From positions 1 to 63,996 of the forward strand of contig JAJTCQ010000005.1 in assembly GCA_021323315.1 (NCBI GenBank): a stretch of 63,996 nt of DNA, in the 5' to 3' direction. Position numbers and translations under genes: made by a program. How positions within the stretch are numbered: the stretch's first letter is position 1; every line of letters starts with the position of its first letter. Shown in pieces: positions 38,520-48,230 of the stretch. Source of the stretch: Gaiellaceae bacterium (GTDB lineage Bacteria > Actinomycetota > Thermoleophilia > Gaiellales > Gaiellaceae). Below the pieces are notes generated by a model. It worked only from the letters and a program-made list of their open reading frames with translations. It searched no databases and had not been told where the DNA came from.

Positions 38520-39788
38520 GTGGCGATCTTCGAGAAGACCCAGCTTCAGAACGGCATCCGCGTCCTCACCGCGCCCTTCCCGCAGGTCGGATCGGTGTCC
38601 TGCTTCGTCATGCTCGCGGCCGGGTCGCGCTACGAGACACCCGACTCGAAGGGCATCGCGCACTTCGCCGAGCACATGTTCTTCAAAGGAACGGAGCGGC
38701 GCCCGACCGCGCGGACCATCTCGACCGAGATCGACGCGATCGGCGGTGAGTTCAACGCGTTCACCGGGAAGGAGCTGACGGGGTACTACGTCCGCTGCGG
38801 AACGGAGACGCGCGACACCGCCCTCGACGTCCTCGCGGACATGCTTCTGCACTCGAAGTTCGACGAGACCGAGATTGCGAAGGAGAAAGGCGTGATCCTC
38901 GAGGAGATGAACGTCTACCTCGACACGCCGCAGCGGTACGTCGGCAACGTCTACGACCGGCTGCTCTACGCCGACCAGCCGCTCGGGTGGGACATCCTCG
39001 GGACGCGCGAGACGGTCGAGGGGGCGAGCAGGGAGACGTTCACCTCGTATCTCGACACCTGGTACCGCCCCGAGCGCATCGTCGTCGGGATCGGCGGCCG
39101 GATCGGCGACGGGCTGACCGAGAAGCTCGAGAAGCTGCTCGGCGGGATCGAGCCGCGCCCGACGGGAAACGCCTCGACGGTCGAGCTCCCTCCTGACGCC
39201 TCGCCCGTCCTGCTCCACACCAAGGCCTCCGAGCAGGCGCACCTCATCCTCGGAGTCCGCGGCTACCCGATCGGGCATCCGAGCCGCTACGCGCTGCAGC
39301 TCCTCGCGGTGGTGCTCGGCGGCGGCATGTCGTCGCGCCTCTTCACCGAGGTGCGCGAACGGCGCGGGCTCGGCTACTACGTACACGCGGGAAACACCGC
39401 GTACACCGACGCCGGCACCTTCTACGCGAGCGCAGGCGTCGACGTCGCGCGCGTGGACGAGGCGATCACCACGATTCTCGGCGAGCTCAGGAAGATCGCC
39501 GAGGAGCCCGTTCCTGCGGAGGAGCTCGAGAAGGCGCGCGGCTACGCGAAGGGACGATTCGTCCTCCGACTCGAGAGCCCGCAGGGGACGATTCAGTACG
39601 GGCTCCGCCGCGAGGTCCTCGAGGGGGAGATCGAAGAGCCGGACGAGCTGCTACGGCAGCTCGACCTCGTGACGGCCGAGGACGTGCAGCGCGTTGCGCG
39701 CGACCTCTTCGAGGGCAAGCGGCTCTACCTCGCGCTCGTCGGCCCGTTCGACGAGCCTGAGCGCTTCGAGAGGCTGCTGGCGGCGTGA
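38520..39788 (+). CDS. M16 zinc metallopeptidase (insulinase/processing-peptidase family)
   Basis: 422 residues, two homologous halves. The inverted zinc motif is HFAEH at 48-52, with the third ligand glutamate at 128/129 in GVILEEMNVY. The second half has the Arg/Tyr pair expected in active enzymes (RRGLGYYVHAGNTAY). Family members in bacteria act as single-chain dimers, often on small peptides. GTG 38520 is preferred over frame extensions upstream because the product then begins exactly at the domain (MAIFEKTQLQNGIRV). No neighbour identifies the substrate. Cytoplasmic: no signal peptide. Confidence 0.9.
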   Translation: MAIFEKTQLQNGIRVLTAPFPQVGSVSCFVMLAAGSRYETPDSKGIAHFAEHMFFKGTERRPTARTISTEIDAIGGEFNAFTGKELTGYYVRCGTETRDTALDVLADMLLHSKFDETEIAKEKGVILEEMNVYLDTPQRYVGNVYDRLLYADQPLGWDILGTRETVEGASRETFTSYLDTWYRPERIVVGIGGRIGDGLTEKLEKLLGGIEPRPTGNASTVELPPDASPVLLHTKASEQAHLILGVRGYPIGHPSRYALQLLAVVLGGGMSSRLFTEVRERRGLGYYVHAGNTAYTDAGTFYASAGVDVARVDEAITTILGELRKIAEEPVPAEELEKARGYAKGRFVLRLESPQGTIQYGLRREVLEGEIEEPDELLRQLDLVTAEDVQRVARDLFEGKRLYLALVGPFDEPERFERLLAA

Positions 39789-39791
39789 GGC

Positions 39792-39821
39792 CGCCGGGGC
39801 GCCACAGGCGGCACCCCGGCG
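39792..39821. terminator. hairpin between two convergent genes
   Basis: CGCCGGGG / CCCCGGCG with an inner CGCC / GGCG stem. An outer pair, CGTGAGG (39784-39790) with CCTCACG (39829-39835), reaches into both gene ends. There is no T-run, so termination is plausible but not certain. Confidence 0.4.
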
Positions 39822-39830
39822 TGCGTTCCC

Positions 39831-40664
39831 TCACGGAAGGTTCAGGAACTGCCCGAGGAAGGCGCGTGCCTGCGGTGTATCGACGCGATAGTTGTGATTG
39901 TTCGCGTTGCACTGGCCGTTGCCCCCGCTCGTGACCGAGACGACTCGCTGCGTCGCCTGATCGATCTGGGGCGAGCCCGAGTCCCCGAAGCAGAGGCCCG
40001 AGCCGGTGCCGATGCCGTTGTTCTGGCTGTAGCGGACGTCGGCCTTCGACAGCCCCGTGATCACGGAGGTACCAGACCGTCGCTTGCCGTCGAAGGCGAA
40101 AGACGTCGGGCCCGGGTCGTCCCAGTTCGGCACGACGCCGTAGCCGACGATGTCGACGATCCTGAACTTCAGAGCACCCTGCGCCTTCAGGGTGTCGAGG
40201 AAGCCCGCGGTGGCGAGCTGAACCGGCGAACCGGGAGCCGAGTCCTTGGGCAGGAGCAGGATCCCGAGGTCGCGTAGGTCGCCCAGGTCGTGCCCGAAGC
40301 CCGGCATCTGGTGGTACGACTGCACCTCGATCGGGCTGGAGACAAGGCTGTGTGTGTCCGTCACGGACGCGTTGTTGCTGAACGAGACGAACAGTGCGCT
40401 GGCCGGGATGCCGAGCTCGGCCGGCGGCAGGCAGTGGCCCGCCAGCAGGAACACGTCGTGCAGCCCGTCCTTCGAGTCGCCGGCGAACGAGCCCGAGCAG
40501 ACGAGGCCGTCGATGCGTGGTTTCCCCGTCTGCTCATAGTCGAAGTACATGGCCCCGACCTGCGGATGCGTCGTGTCGAGTGCTCCGCCCCACACGCCGG
40601 AAGCGCCTACCGGGAGCAGCAGTGCGGCAAGTCCGAGCGCTAGAGCAGCCAAAATTCTCGTCAT
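39831..40664 (-). CDS. secreted trypsin-like serine protease (S1 fold)
   Basis: 277 residues. A Sec signal peptide (MTRILAALALGLAALLLPVG, cut near residue 23) is followed by a chymotrypsin-fold domain. The triad is visible: His77 in FLLAGHCLPP, Asp132 in GDLRDLGILLL and Ser229 in SGLCFGDSGSPQ. Cys56/Cys78 and a C-terminal pair could form disulfides. ATG 40664 is chosen for the signal peptide and the GGGAGGGG ribosome site just upstream; the open frame runs 27 codons further. Secreted, probably a nutritional or processing protease. Substrate unknown. Confidence 0.87.
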   Translation of the reverse strand: MTRILAALALGLAALLLPVGASGVWGGALDTTHPQVGAMYFDYEQTGKPRIDGLVCSGSFAGDSKDGLHDVFLLAGHCLPPAELGIPASALFVSFSNNASVTDTHSLVSSPIEVQSYHQMPGFGHDLGDLRDLGILLLPKDSAPGSPVQLATAGFLDTLKAQGALKFRIVDIVGYGVVPNWDDPGPTSFAFDGKRRSGTSVITGLSKADVRYSQNNGIGTGSGLCFGDSGSPQIDQATQRVVSVTSGGNGQCNANNHNYRVDTPQARAFLGQFLNLP

Positions 40665-40813
40665 GACTCCCCTCCCCGTGACGCACCGCGTCACAGATGG
40701 CTGTCTTGTCAGGTGGGTTCTTGCAGGTGGCCGCGGTACTGTCAACTCGGCCCGCCTTGTCCCGCTGTGTCTGGTAGTGACCCGAATCGGCGGTCCCGAA
40801 GACCTGTAGCGCC

Positions 40814-40819
40814 TACTCT
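40814..40819 (+). promoter_or_regulatory. -10 hexamer of the PLP decarboxylase gene
   Basis: TACTCT, 6 bases before the ATG at 40826. The 161-base gap from 40665 otherwise shows nothing I can name. Confidence 0.5.
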
Positions 40820-40825
40820 CCGCGC

Positions 40826-42202
40826 ATGAGCGAAGAGCGCGAGCTGCTCCGCCGAACCGCCGAGCTGGCGGCCGACTTCCTCGACACGCTCGATGCCCGC
40901 CCGGTATTCCCGAGCGCGACCCTCGAGGAGCTCGTCGAGGCTCTCCGTATCCCCTTGCCGAGCGGCCCGTCCGACGCGCTCGAGGTGATCGAGTCGATGG
41001 CTCGTGACGTCGAGCCGGGGGTCGTCGCGACGGCCGGGCCGCGCTATTTCGGGTTCGTCATAGGAGGATCGCTACCCGCGGCCCTCGCTGCAGACTGGCT
41101 GACGTCCGCCTGGGATCAGTGCGCAGGATTCAGCTCGCTTGGGCCCTCGGCCTCGGTGGTCGAGGAGATCGTCGGCGACTGGCTCAAGGAGCTGTTCGGT
41201 TTGCCGGGCAACGCGTCGTTCGCGCTCACCACCGGCTGCCAGATGGCGCACTTCACGGCGCTGGCGGCTGCGCGTCACGAGGTCCTCGCACGCGTGGGTT
41301 GGGACGTCCGCGAGCAGGGGTTGGCCGGGTCGCCACCGATTGCGGTGATCGCCGGGAGGTATCGGCATGTGACCGTCGACCGGGCGCTCCGCCTGCTCGG
41401 TCTCGGCAACGCGCAGATCACCGCCGTGCCCGCAGACGACCAGGGCCGGCTGACGCCGGACGGCTTGCAGGCAGCTCTCTCCCGCAGCGAGGGGCCGACG
41501 ATCGTCTGCGCGCAGGCAGGCGAGGTGAACACGGGCGCCTCCGATCCGCTTCCCGAGATCGTCGAGATGGTCCGCTCGACCGAGGCATGGCTGCACGTCG
41601 ACGGCGCGTTCGGCATGTGGCTGGCAGCCAGCCCGAGCCGTCGACATCAGGTCGCCGGGGTCGAAGGCGCCGACTCGTGGGCGGCGGACGCGCACAAGTG
41701 GCTGAACGTGCCGTACGACTGCGGGCTCGCGTTCTGCGCGAACCCGGAGGCGCACAAGGCGGCACTGACCGCGCGCGCCGCCTACTTCGAAGGCGCCGAC
41801 ACGTGGGCGAGAGACGCGTTCGACTGGACACCGGAGTCGTCGCGGCGAGCCCGGTCGTTCACGGTGTATGCGGCACTTCGCTCACTCGGCCGCCAGGGCG
41901 TGGCCGACCTCGTCGACCGGTGCTGTGACCTGGCCGAGGAGTTCGCGGAGGGAATCTTGCAGCTCCCCGGCTGCACCGTGCTCAACGAGGTCGTCTCGAA
42001 CCAGGTTCTCTTCCGCTTCGAGGACGACGACACGACGCTGGCCGCCCTCGACGCCGTGCAGCGAAGCGGCGAGGCATGGATGGGCGGGACGAGGTGGGAG
42101 GAGCGAGCCGCGATCCGGATCGCCGTCTCGAACTGGAGGACGACGGGGGCCGACATCGAGCGCACGGTCGCCGCCTTCGAGACCGCCCTCGTCGCGGTCT
42201 AA
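40826..42202 (+). CDS. group II PLP-dependent decarboxylase (aromatic-amino-acid type)
   Basis: 458 residues. PLP-binding Lys291 is in WAADAHKWLNVPYDCGLAF; LHVDGAFGMWLAASP has the aspartate that contacts the PLP nitrogen; ALTTGCQMAHFTALAAAR holds the cofactor phosphate region; YFGFVIGGSLPAALAADWL is a typical N-terminal segment. The family decarboxylates aromatic amino acids, glutamate or related acids, but a diverse actinobacterial branch has unknown or aminotransferase-like activity. It is followed closely by a broken AraC gene and a VOC gene on the same strand. Confidence 0.83.
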   Translation: MSEERELLRRTAELAADFLDTLDARPVFPSATLEELVEALRIPLPSGPSDALEVIESMARDVEPGVVATAGPRYFGFVIGGSLPAALAADWLTSAWDQCAGFSSLGPSASVVEEIVGDWLKELFGLPGNASFALTTGCQMAHFTALAAARHEVLARVGWDVREQGLAGSPPIAVIAGRYRHVTVDRALRLLGLGNAQITAVPADDQGRLTPDGLQAALSRSEGPTIVCAQAGEVNTGASDPLPEIVEMVRSTEAWLHVDGAFGMWLAASPSRRHQVAGVEGADSWAADAHKWLNVPYDCGLAFCANPEAHKAALTARAAYFEGADTWARDAFDWTPESSRRARSFTVYAALRSLGRQGVADLVDRCCDLAEEFAEGILQLPGCTVLNEVVSNQVLFRFEDDDTTLAALDAVQRSGEAWMGGTRWEERAAIRIAVSNWRTTGADIERTVAAFETALVAV

Positions 42203-42211
42203 CGTGTGGCG

Positions 42212-43114
42212 ATGAGCGCAGAGCTGCGGGTGCTCCGCCAGGAGTCCGAACTCGGCGGCTGGGAGCTCGTGATCCGAGCGCCGGATCCGCGGCTTCGGGG
42301 GTGGCGACTATCAGGGATACGTCGAACACGGCTCCTCGCCTGTGCGCCGGGAAGTTCCGATTCCAGTCATCCCGCTCGTCCTGAACTTCGGCTCGCGGTG
42401 GAACGTCGCCTCGTCGGCCGCCGGGCCGCACGTCTCGCACGACAGTTTCGTCGCAGGGTTGAGCGTGGCTTCTGCGATGTCGGTGCCAGCGGCCCCGCGA
42501 CCTGCATGCAGGTGAACCTGAAGCCGCTCGGCGCCCACATGTTCTTCGGCCTGCCGATGCACGAGCTCGCCAACCACGTCGTCCCACTCGAGGCTGCGCT
42601 CGCTCCCGCAAACCGTCGCACCTCTGACCGAGGCGCTGGAGGACAAGCCGGACTGGGAGGAGCGCTTCGCGCTGCTCGATGCGATCCTCCTCGCCCGCCT
42701 CGCCGAGGCGCGCGCACCGTCTCCCGACGTGGCCTGGGCGTGGGGCGTCCTCGAGAAGACGCACGGCAGGGCTCCGATCGGATCCATCTGCGAACGACTC
42801 GGGCGAGCCGCCGACATCTCGCCGCGCGCTTTCGCGAGCAAGTCGGGCTCCCTCCGAAGACGGTGGCGCGAATCATGCGGTTCAACCGCGCGGTGTCCCT
42901 CGTCGGGCGCAGCGACGCTCGGCTGGCTGACGTCGCGTTCGAGTGCGGCTACTTCGACCAGGCGCACCTGAATCGGGATTTCTGCGAGTTCGCCGGAGTG
43001 TCGCCCGGAGCGTTCGTGCGCGACGCCAATCCCGATCCATGGGTCACATTCGTCCAAGACGACGGCACCCCCACGGTCGTAGGCTCGGAGCACACCGAGA
43101 GGAGGAGACCGTGA
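42212..43114 (+). pseudogene. AraC-family regulator broken by several frameshifts
   Basis: Recognisable AraC-type protein spread over two frames. It starts in frame at ATG 42212 (MSAELRVLRQESELGGWEL), continues from about 42296 in another frame (GDYQGYVEHGSSPVRREVP, then SFVAGLSVASAM), returns near 42483 (CMQVNLKPLGAHMFFGLPMH), shifts again near 42600 (TEALEDKPDWEERFALLDAI) and comes back near 42800 for the HTH (SRRHLAARFREQVGLPPKTV, FECGYFDQAHLNRDF). At least four shifts are needed. Neighbouring genes have none, so decay is more likely than random sequencing error. The VOC gene begins in its GTGA end, the usual partner arrangement. Confidence 0.75.
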
Positions 43115-43494
43115 ACTGCATTGCCTTCCTGACCTACGACGACGCCGAGGCTGCCGTGGACTGGCTCGAGCGCGCGTTCGGATTCGAGCGATCGTCCGTG
43201 CACGAAGCCAACGGCAAGATCGCCCATGCCGAGCTGCGCTTCGACGACGGTGTGGTCATGCTCGGACCGGCAGGCCCGAACGACTTCGGACTGAAGACGC
43301 CGCGAGAGCTGGGCGCCGTGAGCCAGGGGGTCTACCTGATCGTCGACGACATCGCGGGGCAGTACGACCGTGCGCGAGCCTCGGGAGCCGAGATCCTGCG
43401 CGAGCTCGCCGACACCGACTACGGCTCGCGTGAGTTCATGGCGCGCGATCCCGAGGGCAACATCTGGAGCTTCGGGACCTATCGGCCCGAGTAG
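43111..43494 (+). CDS. VOC-family protein (PhnB-like glyoxalase fold)
   Basis: 127 residues. FLTYDDAEAAVDWLERAFGFE is the opening module, ELRFDDGVVMLGP the second strand set, and MARDPEGNIWSFGTYRP the close, which is common in the AraC-linked glyoxalase-like group. Metal ligands are not complete. GAGGAGG lies just before the GTG, which also overlaps the stop of the broken AraC gene. Since its regulator partner is decayed, expression may now be constitutive or come from readthrough. It ends directly against the acs stop. Confidence 0.78.
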   Translation: MNCIAFLTYDDAEAAVDWLERAFGFERSSVHEANGKIAHAELRFDDGVVMLGPAGPNDFGLKTPRELGAVSQGVYLIVDDIAGQYDRARASGAEILRELADTDYGSREFMARDPEGNIWSFGTYRPE

Positions 43495-45453
43495 CTACTC
43501 CTCGGTCGGCTGCGCCTCGGCGCGGTCGGCGATCTCGGAGACGACCGCGGGATCCGCGAGCGTCGTCGTGTCGCCGAGCGGCCGGTTCTCCGCGACGTCG
43601 CGGAGGAGGCGGCGCATGATCTTCCCCGAGCGCGTCTTCGGCAGCTCGGGCGTGAACACGATGTTCGCCGGCTTCGCGATCGGGCCGATCTTCACGGCCA
43701 CGTGGTTGCGGAGCTCCTCGAGCCGCTCGACTGAGCCCTCCTCGCCGCCCTTCAGCGTCACGTACGCGACGATCGCCTGTCCGGTCAGCGCATCGAAGCG
43801 CCCACACACGGCCGCCTCGGCGACGCTCTGGTGGTCGACGAGCGCGGACTCGACCTCGATGGTCGAGATGCGGTGGCCCGAGACGTTCATGACGTCGTCG
43901 ACCCGGCCGAGCAGCCAGAAGTCACCGTCCTCGTCGATGCGCGCGCCGTCACCGGCGAAGTACATCCCGGGGAAGCGCTCCCAGTACGTGGCCCGGAAGC
44001 GCGCCTCGTCGCCGAAGATTCCGCGCGTCATTGCCGGCCACGGCCGCTTCAGCACGAGGTAGCCGCCGCCCCCCGGGCCGACATCGTTGCCGTGGTCGTC
44101 GACCACGCCGGCGTCGATCCCTGGGAACGGCTTCGTCGCGGACCCGGGCTTCGTCGTCGTGATGCCGGGTAGCGGTGTGATCAACACCATCCCCGTCTCG
44201 GTCTGCCACCACGTGTCGACGATCGGCGTGCGATCGGAGCCGATGTGCTGCCGGTACCACATCCACGCCTCGGGGTTGATCGGCTCGCCGACGGTGCCGA
44301 GCAGCCGGAGCGACGAGAGGTCGTGCTTCGCGGCGTGCTCGGGCCCCCACTTCATGTGAGCGCGGATCGCCGTCGGCGCCGTGTACAGGATCGTGACCTT
44401 GTAGCGCTCCACGATCTCCCACCAGCGGTCCTTGTCGGGGAAGTCGGGCGTGCCCTCGTAAAGCACGCTCGTTGCGCCGTTGCAGAGCGGCCCGTAGACG
44501 ATGTAGCTGTGGCCCGTCACCCAACCGATGTCGGCAGCGCACCAGTACACGTCCAGACCGGGCTTCAAGTCGAAGATGTAGTGGTGCGTCGACGCCACGC
44601 CGACGAGGTAGCCGGCGGTCGTGTGCGCGATGCCCTTGGGCTTCGCGGTCGTTCCGCTCGTGTACAGCAGGTAGAGAAGATCCTCCGAGTCCATCGGCTC
44701 GCACGGACACGACGCGGGATCCGTGGACTGTCCTTCGACGAGGTCGTTCCAGGTGATGTCGCGTCCGGAGGTCATCGGTACGTCGCCGCGTGTGCGCTGG
44801 CCGACGACGACCGAGCGCACGCCGGGACACGACGCGAGCGCGTCGTCGGCGTTGCGCTTCAGCGGCACGATTGTCCCGCGTCGGTAGCTCTCGTCCTGGG
44901 TGAGAAGCACCTCGCAGCGCATGTCGTTCAGGCGATCGGCGAGCGCCTCGGCGGAGAACCCGCCGAAGACGACGGTGTGTGGCGCGCCGAGACGCGCGCA
45001 CGCGAGCATCGCGACCGGGAGCCCAGGCCCCATGCCCATGTAGATGCCGACCGGCGTGCCCTTGCCGACGCCGAGCGCCTTCAGACCGTTCGCCGCGCGG
45101 ACGACCTCGTCGAGCAGCTGCTCGTACGTGATCGCGGCTCGCTCGCCCTCGGGCTCACCCTCGTAGTAGAAGGCGACGCGATCGCCGAGCCCGGCCTCGA
45201 CGTGGCGGTCGAGGCAGTTGTAGGCGACGTTGATCTTCCCGCCGCCGTACCACTTGGCGTACGGCAGCTCCCACTCGAGAAGGGACGTGAAGGGCTCGAA
45301 CCACGTGACCCGCTCCCGACCCTCCCGCTCCCAGAACTCCTCGAACGGGATGTCGTGAATCTCAGGCTTGGCGTTCGCCTGCGCCGTGAACTCGGTCGGA
45401 GGCGGATACCTGCGGTCTTCCTCGAAGAGCGTCTCGATCGCTTGGTCGCTCAT
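43495..45453 (-). CDS. acs: acetyl-CoA synthetase
   Basis: AMP-forming ligase that activates acetate, 652 residues, the normal length. The N-terminal ACAS domain has FWEREGRERVTWFEPFTSLL; LYTSGTTAKPKGIAHTT is the P-loop; VDTWWQTETGM is the acetate pocket with its tryptophan; and PKTRSGKIMRR carries Lys611, which is both catalytic and the usual site of regulatory acetylation. TAGGAT is 8 bases before the ATG. It is divergent from the M32 peptidase gene. It feeds acetyl-CoA to the TCA cycle or takes acetate from overflow. Confidence 0.93.
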   Translation of the reverse strand: MSDQAIETLFEEDRRYPPPTEFTAQANAKPEIHDIPFEEFWEREGRERVTWFEPFTSLLEWELPYAKWYGGGKINVAYNCLDRHVEAGLGDRVAFYYEGEPEGERAAITYEQLLDEVVRAANGLKALGVGKGTPVGIYMGMGPGLPVAMLACARLGAPHTVVFGGFSAEALADRLNDMRCEVLLTQDESYRRGTIVPLKRNADDALASCPGVRSVVVGQRTRGDVPMTSGRDITWNDLVEGQSTDPASCPCEPMDSEDLLYLLYTSGTTAKPKGIAHTTAGYLVGVASTHHYIFDLKPGLDVYWCAADIGWVTGHSYIVYGPLCNGATSVLYEGTPDFPDKDRWWEIVERYKVTILYTAPTAIRAHMKWGPEHAAKHDLSSLRLLGTVGEPINPEAWMWYRQHIGSDRTPIVDTWWQTETGMVLITPLPGITTTKPGSATKPFPGIDAGVVDDHGNDVGPGGGGYLVLKRPWPAMTRGIFGDEARFRATYWERFPGMYFAGDGARIDEDGDFWLLGRVDDVMNVSGHRISTIEVESALVDHQSVAEAAVCGRFDALTGQAIVAYVTLKGGEEGSVERLEELRNHVAVKIGPIAKPANIVFTPELPKTRSGKIMRRLLRDVAENRPLGDTTTLADPAVVSEIADRAEAQPTEE

Positions 45454-45461
45454 GGCCGCCG

Positions 45462-45467
45462 ATCCTA
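45462..45467 (-). promoter_or_regulatory. -10 hexamer of acs
   Basis: TAGGAT on the minus strand, 8 bases before the ATG at 45453. Confidence 0.45.
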
Positions 45468-45477
45468 ACGCCGTCGG

Positions 45478-45483
45478 TAGAGT
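45478..45483 (+). promoter_or_regulatory. -10 hexamer of the M32-molybdoenzyme operon
   Basis: TAGAGT, 8 bases before the GTG at 45492. It is the only promoter-like element seen ahead of the six-kilobase run of overlapping genes. Confidence 0.45.
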
Positions 45484-45491
45484 CTTCCGCG

Positions 45492-46988
45492 GTGGATGGC
45501 GACCTTCGCGCTCTGAAGGAACGGCTGGCTGAGATCTCCGATCTCGCCCGAGCCGGGAGCGTGCTCGCGTGGGATCAAAAGGTCACCATGCCCGAAGGCG
45601 GCCATCCTGCCCGTGCCGACCAGCTCGCGACGCTGAGCAAGGTCGTGCACGAGAGGTTCGTCGACGAGGAGCTGGGTCGCCTGCTCGAGCGCCTGCGTCC
45701 GCTCGAGGAGTCGCTCGACTACGACTCCGACGACGGCAGTCTCATCCGGGTGACTCGGCGCGACTGGGAGAAGCAGCGCCGGGTCCCGACGGAGCTCCGC
45801 GTCGAGCTGACGCGCGCGGCCGCACTCGGGAACCAGGTCTGGATCGAGGCCCGCGCCACGAACGACTTCGCGAAGTTCCTGCCTGCGCTCCAGCGCAACC
45901 TCGAGCTGAAGCGGCAGTACGTCGACTGCTTCGAATGGGAGGACTCGCCATACACCCCGCTCCTCGACGACTTCGAGCCGCACATGCTCACGTCGGAGGT
46001 TGCGGAGGTCTTCGGGACGATCCGGCCGGTGCTCGCCGAGCTCGTGCAGCAGGCACCTCGTGTCGACGCGGAGTTCTTTGAGCAGTCATTCGAGGCGGAG
46101 AAGCAGGAGGAGTTCTGCAAGCGGGTCCTCGACACGCTCGGGCTCGAGAAGGGCTCGTACCGGCTCGACCCGACGGTGCATCCCTTCTGCACGTCCTTTT
46201 CGAACCGCGACGTCCGCATGACGACGCGGTACAACGAGACGGGCATCGACGCGCTCTGGTCGACGATGCACGAGGCGGGACACGGCCACTACGCGCACGG
46301 CATCGCTGACTCACTGCAGCGGACACCGCTCGCCACCTCCCCGTCGCTCGGCCTCAACGAGTCGCAGAGCCGCACCTGGGAGAACCTCGTCGGGCGCTCA
46401 CGCCCGTTCTGGCTCCACTGGTACGAGCGTCTGCAGGACACGTTCCCCGCCCAGCTCGGCGACGTCGACCTCGAGACGTTCCTTGCGGCCGTCAACCGCG
46501 CCGAGCCCGGCCTCATCCGCGTCGAGGCCGACGAAACGACGTACAGCCTGCACATCATCCTCCGCTTCGAACTCGAGCAGCGTCTCGTCGAGGGCTCGCT
46601 CGACCCCAAGGACCTGCCCGAGGCGTGGAGCGCAGGCATGGCGGACCTGCTCGGCGTCGAGGTGCCGGACGACACGCACGGCGTGCTGCAGGACATCCAC
46701 TGGTCGCAGGGCGGAATCGGGTACTTCCCGACGTACGCGCTCGGCAACGTGATCTCACTGCAGATCTGGGCGTCGGTCCGCGAGGCGCTCCCCGACCTCG
46801 ACGCGCAAATGGAGGCCGGCGAGCTCGGCGAGCTCGCGGCGTGGCTCCGGGACAACCTCTACTCGCTCGGCCGCAAGTTCACGCCGAAGGAGACGATCGA
46901 GCGGATCACCAGGTCGCCGACGATCGATCCACAGCCATATCTCGCGTACCTGCGCGAGAAGCTCGCAGCCCTCCCCGCCGGTGCCTGA
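45492..46988 (+). CDS. M32-family metallocarboxypeptidase (carboxypeptidase Taq type)
   Basis: 498 residues, cytoplasmic, nearly all helical. The zinc site is HEAGH at 260-264 within [15 protein letters not shown]; the third ligand glutamate follows in [32 protein letters not shown] at the N-terminus and [17 protein letters not shown] near the C-terminus are family blocks. It cleaves C-terminal residues from peptides. Its end overlaps the start of the molybdenum hydroxylase small subunit by 8 bases, an unexpected operon partner. Confidence 0.9.
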   Translation: MDGDLRALKERLAEISDLARAGSVLAWDQKVTMPEGGHPARADQLATLSKVVHERFVDEELGRLLERLRPLEESLDYDSDDGSLIRVTRRDWEKQRRVPTELRVELTRAAALGNQVWIEARATNDFAKFLPALQRNLELKRQYVDCFEWEDSPYTPLLDDFEPHMLTSEVAEVFGTIRPVLAELVQQAPRVDAEFFEQSFEAEKQEEFCKRVLDTLGLEKGSYRLDPTVHPFCTSFSNRDVRMTTRYNETGIDALWSTMHEAGHGHYAHGIADSLQRTPLATSPSLGLNESQSRTWENLVGRSRPFWLHWYERLQDTFPAQLGDVDLETFLAAVNRAEPGLIRVEADETTYSLHIILRFELEQRLVEGSLDPKDLPEAWSAGMADLLGVEVPDDTHGVLQDIHWSQGGIGYFPTYALGNVISLQIWASVREALPDLDAQMEAGELGELAAWLRDNLYSLGRKFTPKETIERITRSPTIDPQPYLAYLREKLAALPAGA

Positions 46989-47445
46989 CACCGTCACGCT
47001 CCTCGTCAACGGCGAGGAGCGGTCGCTCGAGGTGGAGGGTCGCACGCTGCTCGTCCACGCGCTGCGCGACGGTCTCGGGTTGACGGGCGCGCACATCGGC
47101 TGCGACACGAGCCAGTGCGGCGCATGCACCGTGCTCCTCGACGGAAGAGCGGTCAAGAGCTGCACGGTGCTCGCGCACCAGGCCGAGGGGCGGGACGTCA
47201 CGACGATCGAGGGGCTCGCCCCGGACGGCGAGTTGCACCCGATCCAGCGCGCGTTCGTCGAGCACCACGGGCTGCAGTGCGGGTTCTGCACGCCGGGCGT
47301 GATCCTCACCGCCGCAGACCTGCTTTCGCGCGGAGGGTCGCCGAGCGACGAGGAGATCCGGCACGCACTGCGCGGCAACCTCTGCCGCTGCACCGGCTAC
47401 CAGGGCATCGTGGAGTCGATCCGTGCCGTCGGAGCGGCATCGTGA
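46981..47445 (+). CDS. molybdenum hydroxylase small subunit, two [2Fe-2S] clusters
   Basis: 154 residues of the xanthine dehydrogenase/CoxS family. The plant-type cluster ligands are in [16 protein letters not shown] plus a later Cys in [10 protein letters not shown]; the second cluster is in [14 protein letters not shown] and [14 protein letters not shown]. It carries electrons from the molybdenum site toward FAD. It joins the next gene by GTGA. The N-terminus [20 protein letters not shown] is standard. Confidence 0.92.
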   Translation: MPDTVTLLVNGEERSLEVEGRTLLVHALRDGLGLTGAHIGCDTSQCGACTVLLDGRAVKSCTVLAHQAEGRDVTTIEGLAPDGELHPIQRAFVEHHGLQCGFCTPGVILTAADLLSRGGSPSDEEIRHALRGNLCRCTGYQGIVESIRAVGAAS

Positions 47446-48230
47446 TCCCGGCCGAGACCCGCTACGCGCGCGCCTCCGACCTCGATCACGCGCTGGAGCT
47501 CCTGGCGGAACCCGATTCGAAGGCGATCGCGGGCGGCCAGTCGCTCATCCCGGTGATGAAGCTGCGCATCGCACGACCGTCGCTCGTCGTCGACATCTCG
47601 CGGCTCGACCTGCGCGGCGTCGAGGAACGCGACGGTGAGGTGCACGTCGGCCCGCTCACCACGTGGAACGAGCTCATCGGAGCTGAAGTGCTGCAGCGGC
47701 CGCCGCTCGCAGCGGTCGCCGAGTGCGCGCGCGGGATCGGTGACCTGCAGGTACGCAATCTGGGAACGATCGGGGGCAGCGTCGTCCATGCCGACCCGGC
47801 GTCCGACATGCCGGCCGTCCTCCTCGCGCTGGGCGCCCGCCTGAGACTTCGCTCGCCGGAAGGCGAGCGCGCTCTCGCCGTCTCCGACGCGCTCGTCGGG
47901 CCGTTCACGACCACACTGGAACCGGATGAGCTCGTCACCGACATCGCGATCCCGATGCCGCCCCACGGTTCGGGCTCGGCGTATGCCTCCGTCGAGCACC
48001 CGGCGTCAGGCTTCGCGCTCGCAGGCGCTGCAGCTCTCGCGACCCCGGACGGCGAGAGCGTGGCCGTGACCGGCGTCGGGCTGACGCCCTTCGTCCTTTC
48101 AGGGGACCTGTCAGATGCAGAGATCTTCGGAGACCGTTTTGCGCCGGCCGAGTACCGGCGCGCGCTCGCACGGGTCGTCGCCGACCGCGCACTGAGCGCC
48201 GCACGCGAGCGCGCGAAGGTGAATCGATGA
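47442..48230 (+). CDS. molybdenum hydroxylase medium subunit, FAD-binding
   Basis: 262 residues of the CoxM type. FAD contacts are seen in [16 protein letters not shown] and in [20 protein letters not shown], both strongly conserved. The C-terminal CO_deh_flav_C domain includes [18 protein letters not shown]. It passes electrons from the iron-sulfur subunit to an external acceptor. The starts and stops are GTGA on the left and ATGA on the right, so the three subunits are made together. Confidence 0.9.
   Translation: MIPAETRYARASDLDHALELLAEPDSKAIAGGQSLIPVMKLRIARPSLVVDISRLDLRGVEERDGEVHVGPLTTWNELIGAEVLQRPPLAAVAECARGIGDLQVRNLGTIGGSVVHADPASDMPAVLLALGARLRLRSPEGERALAVSDALVGPFTTTLEPDELVTDIAIPMPPHGSGSAYASVEHPASGFALAGAAALATPDGESVAVTGVGLTPFVLSGDLSDAEIFGDRFAPAEYRRALARVVADRALSAARERAKVNR

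Noticed and set aside
40188-40197. Possible third copy of the 60-bp repeat (CTTCAGGG)
   Set aside because: It lies inside the S1 protease coding sequence and lacks the inner block and the right-hand border.
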